From contig JAGWDQ010000080.1 in assembly GCA_018260615.1 (NCBI GenBank), positions 1 to 47,336 on the forward strand: DNA of 47,336 nt, in the 5' to 3' direction. The notes beneath the pieces are model-generated. The model was not told where the DNA came from and did no database searches. It saw only the letters and a program-made list of their open reading frames with translations. Origin of the DNA: Candidatus Altarchaeum sp. Its GTDB lineage: Archaea; Altiarchaeota; Altiarchaeia; Altiarchaeales; Altiarchaeaceae. Positions within the stretch are counted from its first letter, which is position 1. Every line of letters begins with the position of its first letter. Positions 34,728-43,265 of the stretch are shown here, piece by piece. The position numbers were made by a program, and so were the translations under genes.

Positions 34728-36149
34728 ATGACTATCTCTATTGTTAAAACTAAAGAAGAAATTATTAAAAAATTTGAAGAAGAGTTTCCTTATCCAGCAG
34801 TTTCAGATGACTTAATTAAGACAATAGAGGAAAAAATAGGTAAACGTTTTTTTACCAATAATATTAAAAGTTTTATTTTTGAATATCCTTACATTGAAAA
34901 AGAATGGAGGGAAATTTATTCCTTACTTTATTGTAAAACAAATTATTTCAAAACAAACCCGTATGTATTTCGCATACATATGATAAATAAAAGCATAGAA
35001 CATATAGATGAGTTAGACATGAGTTCTTATTTAGGATATATTACAGTAAGGCCTTTACCAACAAATTATCTTTCAAAAATTGTGATGAAACCAAACAAAA
35101 ACTTCTACGACCTCAATGATAATGAAAAGTTATTTGTGATTACCGTAAACCAAGAGGTACACATAGGGAGTAAAAAAATAGAATTTCAGGCGTTTCCTTT
35201 TTTCTCTCAAGATGCTATGGTCACAGTATGCGCACACGCAGATGTATGGATGGTATCTAACATAATGCATAAGAGATATGGACTGGACGAAATAAGTATA
35301 GAAAAAATTGTTTCAAAACTACCTCCATCAGATAGGGGAAGAAACATTCCCTCAGTAGGTTTAACTCTGGAGCAGCTTGCGTATGCTCTGCACGCGAATA
35401 ATTGGTATGCCAGAATAAGATCACGGCGGTTGGAAAATAATGACCTGAAAAAAAATAAGCAAAAAATTATGGAAATTATGCAATGCATTGATTCATCCAT
35501 TGAAAGTGGAATTCCCTGCATACTTGCTTTTAGTAATCATGTAATTGTTATTGCAGGACATACTCTTGATGAAAACAACAACAGAGCATATATAATTTTT
35601 GACGATTCCGGTGCCCATATTGTCCATACATTTAACGAGTCAGAACCAAAATTCAGCATAAAAGTATCTGTGGAACAACTGATGGAAATATTAGAGCTGC
35701 AGAATGGAGAAGAAATTGCTATTTTATGTCCTGAATTTGAAAGAATATATTTTCCACTTGAGAGTGTGCAGCACAACACAGAATCAATTATTGATGGGAT
35801 ATCTAAGGACGCAACCAAAACAGAAGGTGTTAGAAATGCGTTTGCAGATATTCTAAAAAATAAAAGTTATAGAATACTTCTTGCAGATTCTAAAAAATTG
35901 AAAGAATTTTTCTCCGAGAACAATGTTACTGATTTCAATAATTACTCTTTGTCGCATTATATATGGCTTGTTGAAATTTACTCAGAAAAAAGGGGCGACC
36001 CAAATGACTTAAAGGGATACTTGCTTCTTGATGCAAGTGCACATAAATACGATACCAAATATTGTTTTATTAATAGTAGTAATGGAAAAGAGATAATTCA
36101 ACCTGCACCTGAAGGAAAAGTAATGTCTTTATTGGAAGAATTTGATTAG
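34728..36149 (+). CDS. Papain-like (C39-type fold) peptidase or homologue
   Basis: The 473-residue product has an N-terminal helical part with an RIHMINKSIEHID / YLGYITVRPLP region, then a likely cysteine-peptidase core: FPFFSQDAMVTVCAHADVWMVSNIM places Gln161 (oxyanion) and nucleophile Cys168; SNHVIVIAGHTLDE places His271; FDDSGAH gives Asp292-Asp293 as third residue. That order is that of C39-like peptidases. The remaining 170 residues are unique. No signal peptide or transporter is present, so it is probably cytosolic. The gene stands in a block flanked by the hairpin module, with no related gene beside it. Substrate unknown. Confidence 0.65.
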   Translation: MTISIVKTKEEIIKKFEEEFPYPAVSDDLIKTIEEKIGKRFFTNNIKSFIFEYPYIEKEWREIYSLLYCKTNYFKTNPYVFRIHMINKSIEHIDELDMSSYLGYITVRPLPTNYLSKIVMKPNKNFYDLNDNEKLFVITVNQEVHIGSKKIEFQAFPFFSQDAMVTVCAHADVWMVSNIMHKRYGLDEISIEKIVSKLPPSDRGRNIPSVGLTLEQLAYALHANNWYARIRSRRLENNDLKKNKQKIMEIMQCIDSSIESGIPCILAFSNHVIVIAGHTLDENNNRAYIIFDDSGAHIVHTFNESEPKFSIKVSVEQLMEILELQNGEEIAILCPEFERIYFPLESVQHNTESIIDGISKDATKTEGVRNAFADILKNKSYRILLADSKKLKEFFSENNVTDFNNYSLSHYIWLVEIYSEKRGDPNDLKGYLLLDASAHKYDTKYCFINSSNGKEIIQPAPEGKVMSLLEEFD

Positions 36150-36302
36150 TCCTGTACCACTTCATTTTAATAATTTTGTAACTACTCACCCGCCATAAAA
36201 AATTACAGGTAAATTTTTGATTTTTACGCTCACTCCGTTCCTGTATTTTAAAATTTCGTAAATTTTGAAATTGTATTTTTTTGAAATTTTCACGGGTAAT
36301 TT

Positions 36303-36349
36303 AAAAATCTTGCAGATTTTTAAAGATTGAAAACTCATAGTTTTCAGTA
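36303..36349. repeat. Two-hairpin module identical in layout to the 34043-34273 array
   Basis: AAAAATCT-TGC-AGATTTTT (36303-36321) is followed by AAAGATT, GAAAACT-CAT-AGTTTTC (36329-36345) and AGTA. The first hairpin is the same 19-mer as at 34083-34101, while the second stem loop differs. With the array upstream, the module brackets the C39-like block. Upstream of it (about 36227-36242) is TACGCTCACTCCGTTCC, near-identical to a phrase in the 23281 region. Confidence 0.75.
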
Positions 36350-36380
36350 ATTTCCTACCACGTGAGGAGTTACCAACATA

Positions 36381-37535
36381 TTATTTATTCGCCACAATCT
36401 TTATCACATCCCCACTCTTCAGCACATAATTCTTCCCGATATTCATCCTCGTCTTACAATTTACCGCCGTAATAAAATTTTTTCCTATATCCGTATGAAC
36501 CATATAAGCCAAATCCACGGGTGTTGAATCGTTCCGGACAAGGCGTGCATCCGGAAGCACATTTCCTTTTGAATCGCTGAATTTATTTTCATCCTCTACG
36601 GGATAAGCAACAATATAATGTCCGATTTCAAATATACATTTATTTATTGCACTCTGAACACCTGTTCCATTATATTTCTGCAGTTGATTCTTAATGAAAT
36701 TTATTGCTTTTTCCTGACTGGCATTTAAATTTTTCAAAATTTTAAAATCATTGTCTCCTGGAAGGTAATCAATAATGCCTCCTTTTGCTGCAAGATGCAA
36801 TGCGAGTTCTCCGTCGGCAAATCCCGGAATTATGCTGTATTTTTCGCTCAGCCGTTCAAAATTTTTATTTTTATCTTTGTCAATCTTATTCCCAAACAGC
36901 AAAATTTTCTTTGAAATTTCCCTTAATTTAAATGAGAATTCCCTTAATTCGTCATCGTTCTTTAAAGTCATGTTCCCGAGTGCTGCCTTCACTTCATGTT
37001 CGGTAATGCCCAGTCCGGAAACCATAGATACAATTTCTTTAAGCAGGTCGTTTCTTTCGTATTTTACCTTTCCGGAAATTTTGCTCCAGTTCCTTTTTAT
37101 AATATCGTAAAACCATAAATTTATCTCGTCCTCTAAAAATTTTATATCGTTTTCGGGGTCATAATTTTCTGTTTCCTCTCCTTTGTCATTGGTTGTTCCC
37201 GAAATGTCAATAATATGAATCAGCACATCGGCATTTCTCAAATCATCAAGAAACTGATTTCCAAGTCCCTTTCCGAGATGGGCATCGGGAACTAATCCCG
37301 CAACATCAATAATTTCAACGGGAATGAATCGCTGCTGATTTATACAAACGGAATTCTTCGGATTACATTTAACATCTAATTCTTTACATACGCAGTCAGT
37401 CCGGACATATCCCATTCCGACATTCGGATTTATCGTCGTAAACGGATAATTTGCGATTTGCACATCTGCAAGTGTTGTTGCCTTAAAAAATGTTGATTTT
37501 CCCACATTCGGCTTTCCGACAATTCCTATTTTCAT
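36381..37535 (-). CDS. YchF/Obg-family GTPase with TGS domain
   Basis: The 384-residue product opens KIGIVGKPNVGKSTFFKATT (G1). IIDVAGLVPDAHLGKGLGNQFLDDLRNADVLIHIIDIS is G3, NKIDKD is G4, and the C-terminus (about 300-384) is a TGS domain (VRNDSTPVDLAYMVHTDIGKNFITAVNCKTRMNIGK...VIKIVANK). The YchF group binds ATP or GTP and associates with the ribosome; the archaeal version with this insert is about 390 residues. The gene has an unusual 5' neighbourhood with partial copies of its first codons and tandem repeats (see separate entries). Confidence 0.92.
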   Translation of the reverse strand: MKIGIVGKPNVGKSTFFKATTLADVQIANYPFTTINPNVGMGYVRTDCVCKELDVKCNPKNSVCINQQRFIPVEIIDVAGLVPDAHLGKGLGNQFLDDLRNADVLIHIIDISGTTNDKGEETENYDPENDIKFLEDEINLWFYDIIKRNWSKISGKVKYERNDLLKEIVSMVSGLGITEHEVKAALGNMTLKNDDELREFSFKLREISKKILLFGNKIDKDKNKNFERLSEKYSIIPGFADGELALHLAAKGGIIDYLPGDNDFKILKNLNASQEKAINFIKNQLQKYNGTGVQSAINKCIFEIGHYIVAYPVEDENKFSDSKGNVLPDARLVRNDSTPVDLAYMVHTDIGKNFITAVNCKTRMNIGKNYVLKSGDVIKIVANK

Positions 37536-37537
37536 TG

Positions 37538-37602
37538 TTAAAATTTTAGGTTAAAATTTAGGGTTAAAATTTAGGGTTAAAATTTAGGGTTAAAATTTTT
37601 TT
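37538..37602. repeat. 13-bp tandem repeat before the GTPase start
   Basis: Four direct units close to TTAAAATTTAGGG (the first is TTAAAATTTTAGG) start at 37538, 37551, 37564 and 37577, followed by a partial fifth. They begin three bases beyond the GTPase ATG on its upstream side, so they fill the promoter/leader of the minus-strand gene. A 19-bp palindrome CCTTTTCTT-A-AAGAAAAGG follows near 37609-37627. Could be a slippage product or an operator array. Confidence 0.85.
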
Positions 37603-37615
37603 CGCCAACCTTTTC

Positions 37616-37678
37616 TTAAAGAAAAGGCTGATGTCCTGATTTTCCCACATTCGGCTTTCCGACAATTCCTATTTTCAT
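37616..37678 (-). pseudogene. Partial copy of the GTPase 5' end (20 codons)
   Basis: From ATG 37678 on the minus strand the sequence repeats the first 14 codons of the GTPase (MKIGIVGKPNVGKS), then runs into GHQPFL and a stop. A shorter copy (MKIGIVGK) begins at ATG 37793 and continues in unrelated frame. These give three starts of the same gene within 260 bases. The copies are too short to work and look like recombination or slippage debris. Confidence 0.85.
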
Positions 37679-37883
37679 TGTTAAATTTTTATGAAATTTT
37701 TAGTGTTAAATTTTTGATATTAAGTAAAATGCAAAACAACAATAATAAAATTCTTTTCGCCATCTTTAACTTTCCGACAATTCCTATTTTCATTGTTATA
37801 TCTTAATTCATTAATTTCATAATTTTTATTATAAATTTTACATTATAAATTTAATTTGCTATTAATAAAATAAAGAAAGAAGT

Positions 37884-39899
37884 ATGAATCATAAAATAAT
37901 ATTAGCGGTTTGTGTCATTTTGTTATTATCCGCGAGTTTTTTAGAAGGAAGTTGCGAAAATGTAGGGATACAAAACATAACATATAATGCAGATGCCGAT
38001 GGTAAATTTTTTGATATATCCTTAAAAAATTATGGTAATAATTTAACAACCGGACGGCTGGAGATAAATTTTAAGTGTGACAAATTTAATGACACATTTG
38101 TTAAAAATTTTGAAATTTCTCCGAACAAAACAAAGGAATTTGTAAATTATTATGATTTCTGCGAGTGCGAGGTCTCGGCAGTCATGATTGTGAAAAATAA
38201 TGTGAATAAGCAAACAGCATTGACGAAAAATTTCATCGCCATAACCATAAATTTTGACGAATTAAATTTAGTTGTCAGCGGAAAAATTTTTCCAAACTTA
38301 AATACAACCTTTAAAATTTTAAGCGACGATGTTTCGGCAAAAGAAATTTATCGCGGAAATGTTGTTAACGGAAAATTTTCCTTTGAACTCTCCGATACAG
38401 GGAAATTTGTGCTTGTCGTTGAAACTAAGTCGTGTAATGCATCCAATACATCTAAAAAATTCAGAACAAAATACAATACAATAATAACATTTAAAGATGT
38501 TAAAGAGGGAGAGATTAGAGAAGGAAAGGAGTTCAAAATTTTAGTTACAAATCAAAAAGGTAACCCCATAAGCGGTGTTTCTTTGTTTTGTAACGGAATC
38601 GCATGCGGAAGAACTGATGGAAATGGAATTTTTAAATTTTTTGCAAATAAAACATTTATATTGAGCGTTCCGGAAACCACCTCAACATGGCCGGCAAAAA
38701 AAGAAATTGTGGTAAAAGAGCAACAGAAAATAGAAATTATAATAAAGAAGGATGAAAAAGAACAGGAAAATTTTAGTGCTGGCGACTCTGCAATAATTAC
38801 AGTCGGAGCAAATAATTCGCCTCTTGAAAATGTGTCCGTCAGAATAATAAAATATGGTAGCGAAATCAATAAAACGGGTCTCAATACGACAATTAATGAC
38901 ACATACATAATTCTCCTCAATGAAGAAGGAATTTATGAAATTTTTGCAGAAAAGAAAAATTTCAAGCCCGCAAAAAAGGTTATTGCTGTCCGAAGAAATT
39001 TTGATGTAAACATAACTGCCGAAGAAGAAAAAGAAAGAGTAAGGATAAAGGTATCGGATGCTCTTACAAAAGAAGGAATAAGCGGTGCGGTTGTTACAAT
39101 TGACTATGTGACTACGGAAAACAAAACAACAAAAGAAATAAGACAAAGGGAAAAGACAGATACAGACGGCGAGCTCATATTCAAAATTCCCCCGGATAAA
39201 TATTGTCTTTGCGTTGAGAAGGAAAATTATAATAAATTTTGCACGGAACCCGGACCGATAAGGACATTAACTCTCAGGTTAAGCAAAAATTATATCTTTG
39301 AGAATCATTATGTCGTATTTTCAGATATAACAATAACTACATTTTACACCTATAGAGATATTCAGGTTACTGTTGACAAAATTTTTGTTAAAAGAGAAAG
39401 GGGAAATTTTTCAATCTATCCAACTTATGCACAGTCAAAGCTCTTTTTAAATGAAACCGGAAAGTATGAAATTTATGTCACGAGAACGGGCTATAATGAT
39501 GCGGTTGTAACTATTTTTGTTGAAAAGACGGATATTGATGTTTATTTGTCAGTCTCAAAAAATTTGTTAACGATAAACCCTTCAAAACAGATAGATGAAA
39601 TCAAAATAAGATGCAATAATGCAGGCAATGAAGAAATTGAGCTGCGGAATATTACTTATGAAAAAGTAGAAATTGACAACATCAGTGAAAAAAATTGCGA
39701 AATCGTTTTGCCAGAACAATACAGGGCAAAATTTTATGTTGATAACATACTTGTTCCGACAAATTCAACGGATAAATTTAAATGGACAATTAGAAAGGTC
39801 TATGATTATACCTGGCTATATACTGCGATAATTATTATTGTTTTGCTATCAACGCTTGTGATAGTGCAGCACAGATATAAAAAGAAAGGGGCAAAATAA
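37884..39899 (+). CDS. Surface protein with carboxypeptidase-regulatory-like domains
   Basis: The 671-residue product has a signal peptide (MNHKIILAVCVILLLSASFLEG), an outside part with repeats of the transthyretin-like/carboxypeptidase-regulatory-like type (for example VTNQKGNPISGVSLFCNGIACGRTDGNGIFKFF and VSDALTKEGISGAVVTIDYVT ... TDTDGELIFKIPPDKY), and one C-terminal span (YTAIIIIVLLSTLVIV) with a short basic tail. Such domains are structural in extracellular proteins. Cys residues in early domains may form disulphides. The next downstream gene starts after 26 bases but is a truncated copy of metE. Role presumably in the cell envelope. Confidence 0.75.
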   Translation: MNHKIILAVCVILLLSASFLEGSCENVGIQNITYNADADGKFFDISLKNYGNNLTTGRLEINFKCDKFNDTFVKNFEISPNKTKEFVNYYDFCECEVSAVMIVKNNVNKQTALTKNFIAITINFDELNLVVSGKIFPNLNTTFKILSDDVSAKEIYRGNVVNGKFSFELSDTGKFVLVVETKSCNASNTSKKFRTKYNTIITFKDVKEGEIREGKEFKILVTNQKGNPISGVSLFCNGIACGRTDGNGIFKFFANKTFILSVPETTSTWPAKKEIVVKEQQKIEIIIKKDEKEQENFSAGDSAIITVGANNSPLENVSVRIIKYGSEINKTGLNTTINDTYIILLNEEGIYEIFAEKKNFKPAKKVIAVRRNFDVNITAEEEKERVRIKVSDALTKEGISGAVVTIDYVTTENKTTKEIRQREKTDTDGELIFKIPPDKYCLCVEKENYNKFCTEPGPIRTLTLRLSKNYIFENHYVVFSDITITTFYTYRDIQVTVDKIFVKRERGNFSIYPTYAQSKLFLNETGKYEIYVTRTGYNDAVVTIFVEKTDIDVYLSVSKNLLTINPSKQIDEIKIRCNNAGNEEIELRNITYEKVEIDNISEKNCEIVLPEQYRAKFYVDNILVPTNSTDKFKWTIRKVYDYTWLYTAIIIIVLLSTLVIVQHRYKKKGAK

Positions 39900-39925
39900 A
39901 ATTAATAAAATTTAAAATTTTAAAA

Positions 39926-40192
39926 ATGTCCATTCTTTCAGATGACATAGGCAGTTTTCCCCTGCCAGACGGAATAAGCAGAAACGAAATTTCACTCATC
40001 ATCTCGCTGCCGCTCGGAGATTTTCAAAAAAATTTGAAAATTGCTGAAAAATTTGCAGGTAAGGAAATTAATTTATTTAATATCCTAAAATTAATTTATG
40101 ATGTTAAAATTTTCAAAACGCAAAACACCTATAAAAAGATTAAAATGAATTTTATTGTTATTTTTAATAAAACTATTATGTCATCGCAGTAA
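39926..40192 (+). pseudogene. Truncated 5' copy of the metE gene at 42180
   Basis: The first 42 or so codons (MSILSDDIGSFPLPDGISRN... to KIAE) match the live gene at 42180 with small changes, then the sequence diverges and runs on in a 46-residue unrelated AT-rich tail (NLFNILKLIYDVKIF...), ending 40192. Similarity begins at the ATG, not upstream. The following cargo gene starts two bases after its stop. It might still be translated as a short fragment. Confidence 0.85.
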
Positions 40193-40193
40193 A

Positions 40194-41783
40194 ATGACAT
40201 CCAAACGAATAATATTTACTGGACAGTCAGGTATAAAAATCGACGGTATACTCAAAGATTTTATAAACAAACATTCATCTTTTGTCAGAGGACGTCAAAA
40301 ACCTCTCATTTTGAAGATTGAAGGTGAGATGAAAAATATTTATTTAAAAGAACATAATGACGCTGCTGACTCTGCTACTCTATGGATGAGAAATATATTA
40401 ATGTTACCTGCTCCTACTCTTTATAATCTTTGGGAAAAGGCATTTGAATCTGTTTTAAAAACAATTGAGAATGGAGAAAATAAAAATAAAGATATTTTTA
40501 TTAATCTTCATGCTTGTTTTTATCACCATACTACAGTTGAATATCTTTCTCCCGCAAAGATAGAATTATTAAAGAAATTCAATCCTGATTTATTTATTAC
40601 GCTGATAGATGATATTTATGATATTCATAATAGACTCAGATATCCTAATCAAATTTTTTGTGGTTTATATGGAGGTGCATCTGATCCTGTAGGGGCCATA
40701 TTTGAATTGATGCGGATATTGGATTGGAGAGCAAAAGAAATAATGATGACTAAATATTTTGCGCATGAACTCGGCGTTCCAAATTATGTTTTTGCAGTAA
40801 AGCATTCGTATGACACTTTATATAAATTAATTTTTGAAGACAAACATACTTTTTATATTTCTCATCCGATTAGTGAGGTTAGACGCTTACAAAAAATCGG
40901 GGAGAACGAGAAAGCTAATCAGATGATTGAAGAGATTCGTATGCTGGGAGTTAAATTCTCTTCTGAATTTGTCAGCTTTCTTCCAACCACTATTGATGAA
41001 CTTAGAATCCAACATAGGAATAATAAAAAAAAAGAACGTATTCCAAAACTAATGCCGCGATGGGACTCGGAAAAATACCTAAATCCTACAGATTTACTTT
41101 TTACACCTCCTCGCAAAAGGAATGAATTTGACCCAATATGGGAAGAAGAACACAAAAACTCAAAAGAACTTTGCTTATTACTTGAGGAGTTGTACAAACT
41201 CATAGAGGTTCAGGTAAGTTCTCGTGATCATAAGCTTGTTGAACAAAGTCGTTTTCTTTTTGTTTACCGGCCGTGTTTCAATGGTAACATCTCCGGTGGG
41301 GTATGGAAAGAAATTCAATACTTTAGGATGCTTACTAACAGTGAAATTGATAAGAAATGTTTTATTTATATGCCAACCGAAGACCAAAACAAATTAAAAA
41401 TCAGACAATTTGAAAAAATTTTAGAAAGTGAGATTAGAAACGGAACAATTACCTGCAAGGATGAAAAACTTATTACGTTGGATCCTGAAGAAGAAAATAA
41501 GTTAATTGCTGCCGACAATAATATTAACATTTTAACAGATGTATTTAAAGAAATAATGGATAATAAATCCATAAGATGTTCTGGTATCGAGAGGCGTGGT
41601 TTAGAGGAGGATTCATCTCAAAAAGCTATATCTTTTATAGAGAATATAACTGAACAATATGTTGCTATTTTTAACCAATACATCAATCAATACAAACAAG
41701 ATAAAACTGTTTTGTGGGAGGAAAATAATCAATCCCCCGGAACATTAGTAGATAAAATTATTAAATATCTTAAAAATAAATAA
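40194..41783 (+). CDS. Accessory protein, possible P-loop kinase-like and deoxyribosyltransferase-like domains
   Basis: The ATG at 40194, two bases after the truncated metE stop, is preferred over an in-frame start at 40155 inside that fragment (529 residues). The beginning RIIFTGQSGIKIDGIL has a Walker A-like but imperfect loop (residues 10-15). INLHACFYHH and NPDLFITLIDDIYDIHNRLRYP then recall the second and third strands of archaeal adenylate-kinase-like proteins. The middle has HPISEVRRL and VSFLPTTIDELR. Near residue 400, LFVYRPCFNGNISGGVWKEIQYFR is like the phosphate pocket of nucleoside deoxyribosyltransferase-like proteins (YRP...SGGVxxEI). Both are visual matches only. Next, 10 bases on, is a thioredoxin-fold-like gene. 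A defence or nucleotide-modification role is a guess. Confidence 0.5.
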   Translation: MTSKRIIFTGQSGIKIDGILKDFINKHSSFVRGRQKPLILKIEGEMKNIYLKEHNDAADSATLWMRNILMLPAPTLYNLWEKAFESVLKTIENGENKNKDIFINLHACFYHHTTVEYLSPAKIELLKKFNPDLFITLIDDIYDIHNRLRYPNQIFCGLYGGASDPVGAIFELMRILDWRAKEIMMTKYFAHELGVPNYVFAVKHSYDTLYKLIFEDKHTFYISHPISEVRRLQKIGENEKANQMIEEIRMLGVKFSSEFVSFLPTTIDELRIQHRNNKKKERIPKLMPRWDSEKYLNPTDLLFTPPRKRNEFDPIWEEEHKNSKELCLLLEELYKLIEVQVSSRDHKLVEQSRFLFVYRPCFNGNISGGVWKEIQYFRMLTNSEIDKKCFIYMPTEDQNKLKIRQFEKILESEIRNGTITCKDEKLITLDPEEENKLIAADNNINILTDVFKEIMDNKSIRCSGIERRGLEEDSSQKAISFIENITEQYVAIFNQYINQYKQDKTVLWEENNQSPGTLVDKIIKYLKNK

Positions 41784-41793
41784 AAGTGTTAAA

Positions 41794-42027
41794 ATGGAAG
41801 AGAAAGCAATTTTGTCATTGAATAGGAAAGCAATTTTGTTGCGAAGTTATTCGGAAGAAAGCAATACTGCGGAAAAAATTTTAAAAAAAGCAAATATTGA
41901 TTATGTCCAAATTTTTCTACCAGATGGGGATCATTCCCCGAGCATAATAAGTCAGGACAGCGCATATCCCTATGAAGGTATAGGAGGCATCCAACTTTTT
42001 GTCAGAGGCGCCAATAAAACCAAATAA
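41794..42027 (+). CDS. Thioredoxin/glutaredoxin-like fold without redox cysteines
   Basis: The 77-residue product reads ILLRSYSEESNTAEKILKKANIDYVQIFL with later YPYEGIGGIQLFVRG. The order of a beta strand, a short 'YSEESNTAEKIL' helix where glutaredoxins have CPYC, a second strand and a final GGIQLFV matches a glutaredoxin core. Serine or glutamate replaces the usual cysteines, so it cannot do disulphide exchange. Such proteins may be nucleotide-sensing or scaffold modules. It is cargo with the 529-residue gene. Confidence 0.5.
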   Translation: MEEKAILSLNRKAILLRSYSEESNTAEKILKKANIDYVQIFLPDGDHSPSIISQDSAYPYEGIGGIQLFVRGANKTK

Positions 42028-42039
42028 TTTGGTTTTATT
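42013..42039 (+). terminator. Palindrome at the end of the cargo
   Basis: AATAAAACCAAAT (42013-42025) and ATTTGGTTTTATT (42027-42039) form a perfect 13-bp stem around one base, overlapping the last codons of the 77-residue gene and followed by TTTTG. Likely a transcript end, or a cruciform at the cargo border. No metE start copy is nearby until 42180. Confidence 0.55.
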
Positions 42040-42179
42040 TTGACAGGTTGTATATTGGAGGTCTAAAAATTTTATTTCCTTACAACCTATTGACCAGGCA
42101 AAGGATCGTCTAACTGGAAAAACAAATATGTAATTTCCAATTTTGGTGAGTCAGTATCAAATTCTTAACCTTAACTAAA

Positions 42180-43265
42180 ATGTCTGTACTTTCAGATGAC
42201 ATAGGCAGTTTTCCCCTGCCAAACGGAATAAGCAGAAACGAAATTTCACTCATCACCTCGCTGCCGCTCGGAGATTTTCAAAAAAATTTGAAAATTGCAG
42301 AAGGCATTGCACGCAAAGAAATTTCAAAGGAAAGCGAATTATTCGGCAGATTTTCAAATGTCGTTCAGGATGCGATGCTTAAAAAGGTCCTTGCAAATGT
42401 GGATGTCCCGACTTATCCGCAATTCAGAGATATGATTGCTTCTTTTTACAATTTAATTGAGAAATTTCAGTCGGATGAGCCGTTTGTTATAAAAGATGAA
42501 TATGCAATTATTCCCGAATTGCTTGTGTTAAGCAGCGATAAATTCAGGGAAAAATTAGAAAATTTCGGAATTGAATGTATAAATTTAAGGGTTTGCGTTA
42601 CAGGTCCCGTTGATTTGTATCTTAACAAAATCGGATTTCATATTGACGGCGAAATACTTGCCAATTTTGCAAAAAGTGTGGGAAAATTTGTAAAGAATGC
42701 AATTATTGCTCAAAAATTTATAAAGACAACGGTTATAGCGATTGATGAACCAAGTGTCGGATTAAATTCAAATATGATCGCAAGCGATGAGGATTTAATC
42801 AATGGCTGGAATATAGCAATTGATGCCGCAAAGAAAAATGGTATTGATACGGAAATACATCTGCATTCAATAAATAAGGTTGATACGGTTCTTAAATCAA
42901 ATATTAATGTTATTGACGCCGATGTTGAAAATTTAAAGGACAGATACTCTCTTCAAAAGAATGACTTGGAAAGATATGATAAATTTATGCGTGCGGGAAT
43001 AGCGAAAAGCAATGTTTTTGATATTGTTGAGGATTATAAAAAAATTTACAACATTGACCTGTGGCAAACAAAAAATTATGCTCAAATTTTTGAGGTTGAA
43101 ACACAGAAAGTAATTACTGAACGGCTGAAAAAGGCGTATGAAATTTACGGAGAACGGATTAAATATGCAGGTCCTACCTGCGGATTGGGTTCGTGGCCAA
43201 CACAGGAGACCGCATCAAAGTTATTAAGATATACTTCTAATGCCGTGCATTGTGCTGGTTTCTAA
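42180..43265 (+). CDS. Core MetE-type (methionine synthase-like) methyltransferase
   Basis: The 361-residue product is the short archaeal MetE layout, lacking the N-terminal folate-binding half of bacterial MetE. DIGSFPLP opens the barrel, and IAIDEPSVGLN (about 180-190) and YAGPTCGLGSWPTQETASKLL (near the C-terminus) are family marks, the last with the zinc Cys. The expected H-x-C zinc pair in the barrel reads HLH (about 221-223, in EIHLHSINKV), so Cys is replaced by His. Family members move methyl from methylcobamide or corrinoid protein to homocysteine or other thiols. The substitution makes substrate assignment uncertain. An accessory insertion and truncated copy precede it. Confidence 0.8.
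   Translation: MSVLSDDIGSFPLPNGISRNEISLITSLPLGDFQKNLKIAEGIARKEISKESELFGRFSNVVQDAMLKKVLANVDVPTYPQFRDMIASFYNLIEKFQSDEPFVIKDEYAIIPELLVLSSDKFREKLENFGIECINLRVCVTGPVDLYLNKIGFHIDGEILANFAKSVGKFVKNAIIAQKFIKTTVIAIDEPSVGLNSNMIASDEDLINGWNIAIDAAKKNGIDTEIHLHSINKVDTVLKSNINVIDADVENLKDRYSLQKNDLERYDKFMRAGIAKSNVFDIVEDYKKIYNIDLWQTKNYAQIFEVETQKVITERLKKAYEIYGERIKYAGPTCGLGSWPTQETASKLLRYTSNAVHCAGF

Noticed and set aside
37561..37589. TTAGGG-like runs resembling telomere repeats
   Set aside because: Unit is 13 bp and AT-rich, present in four copies only before one gene; a telomere makes no sense inside an archaeal chromosome.
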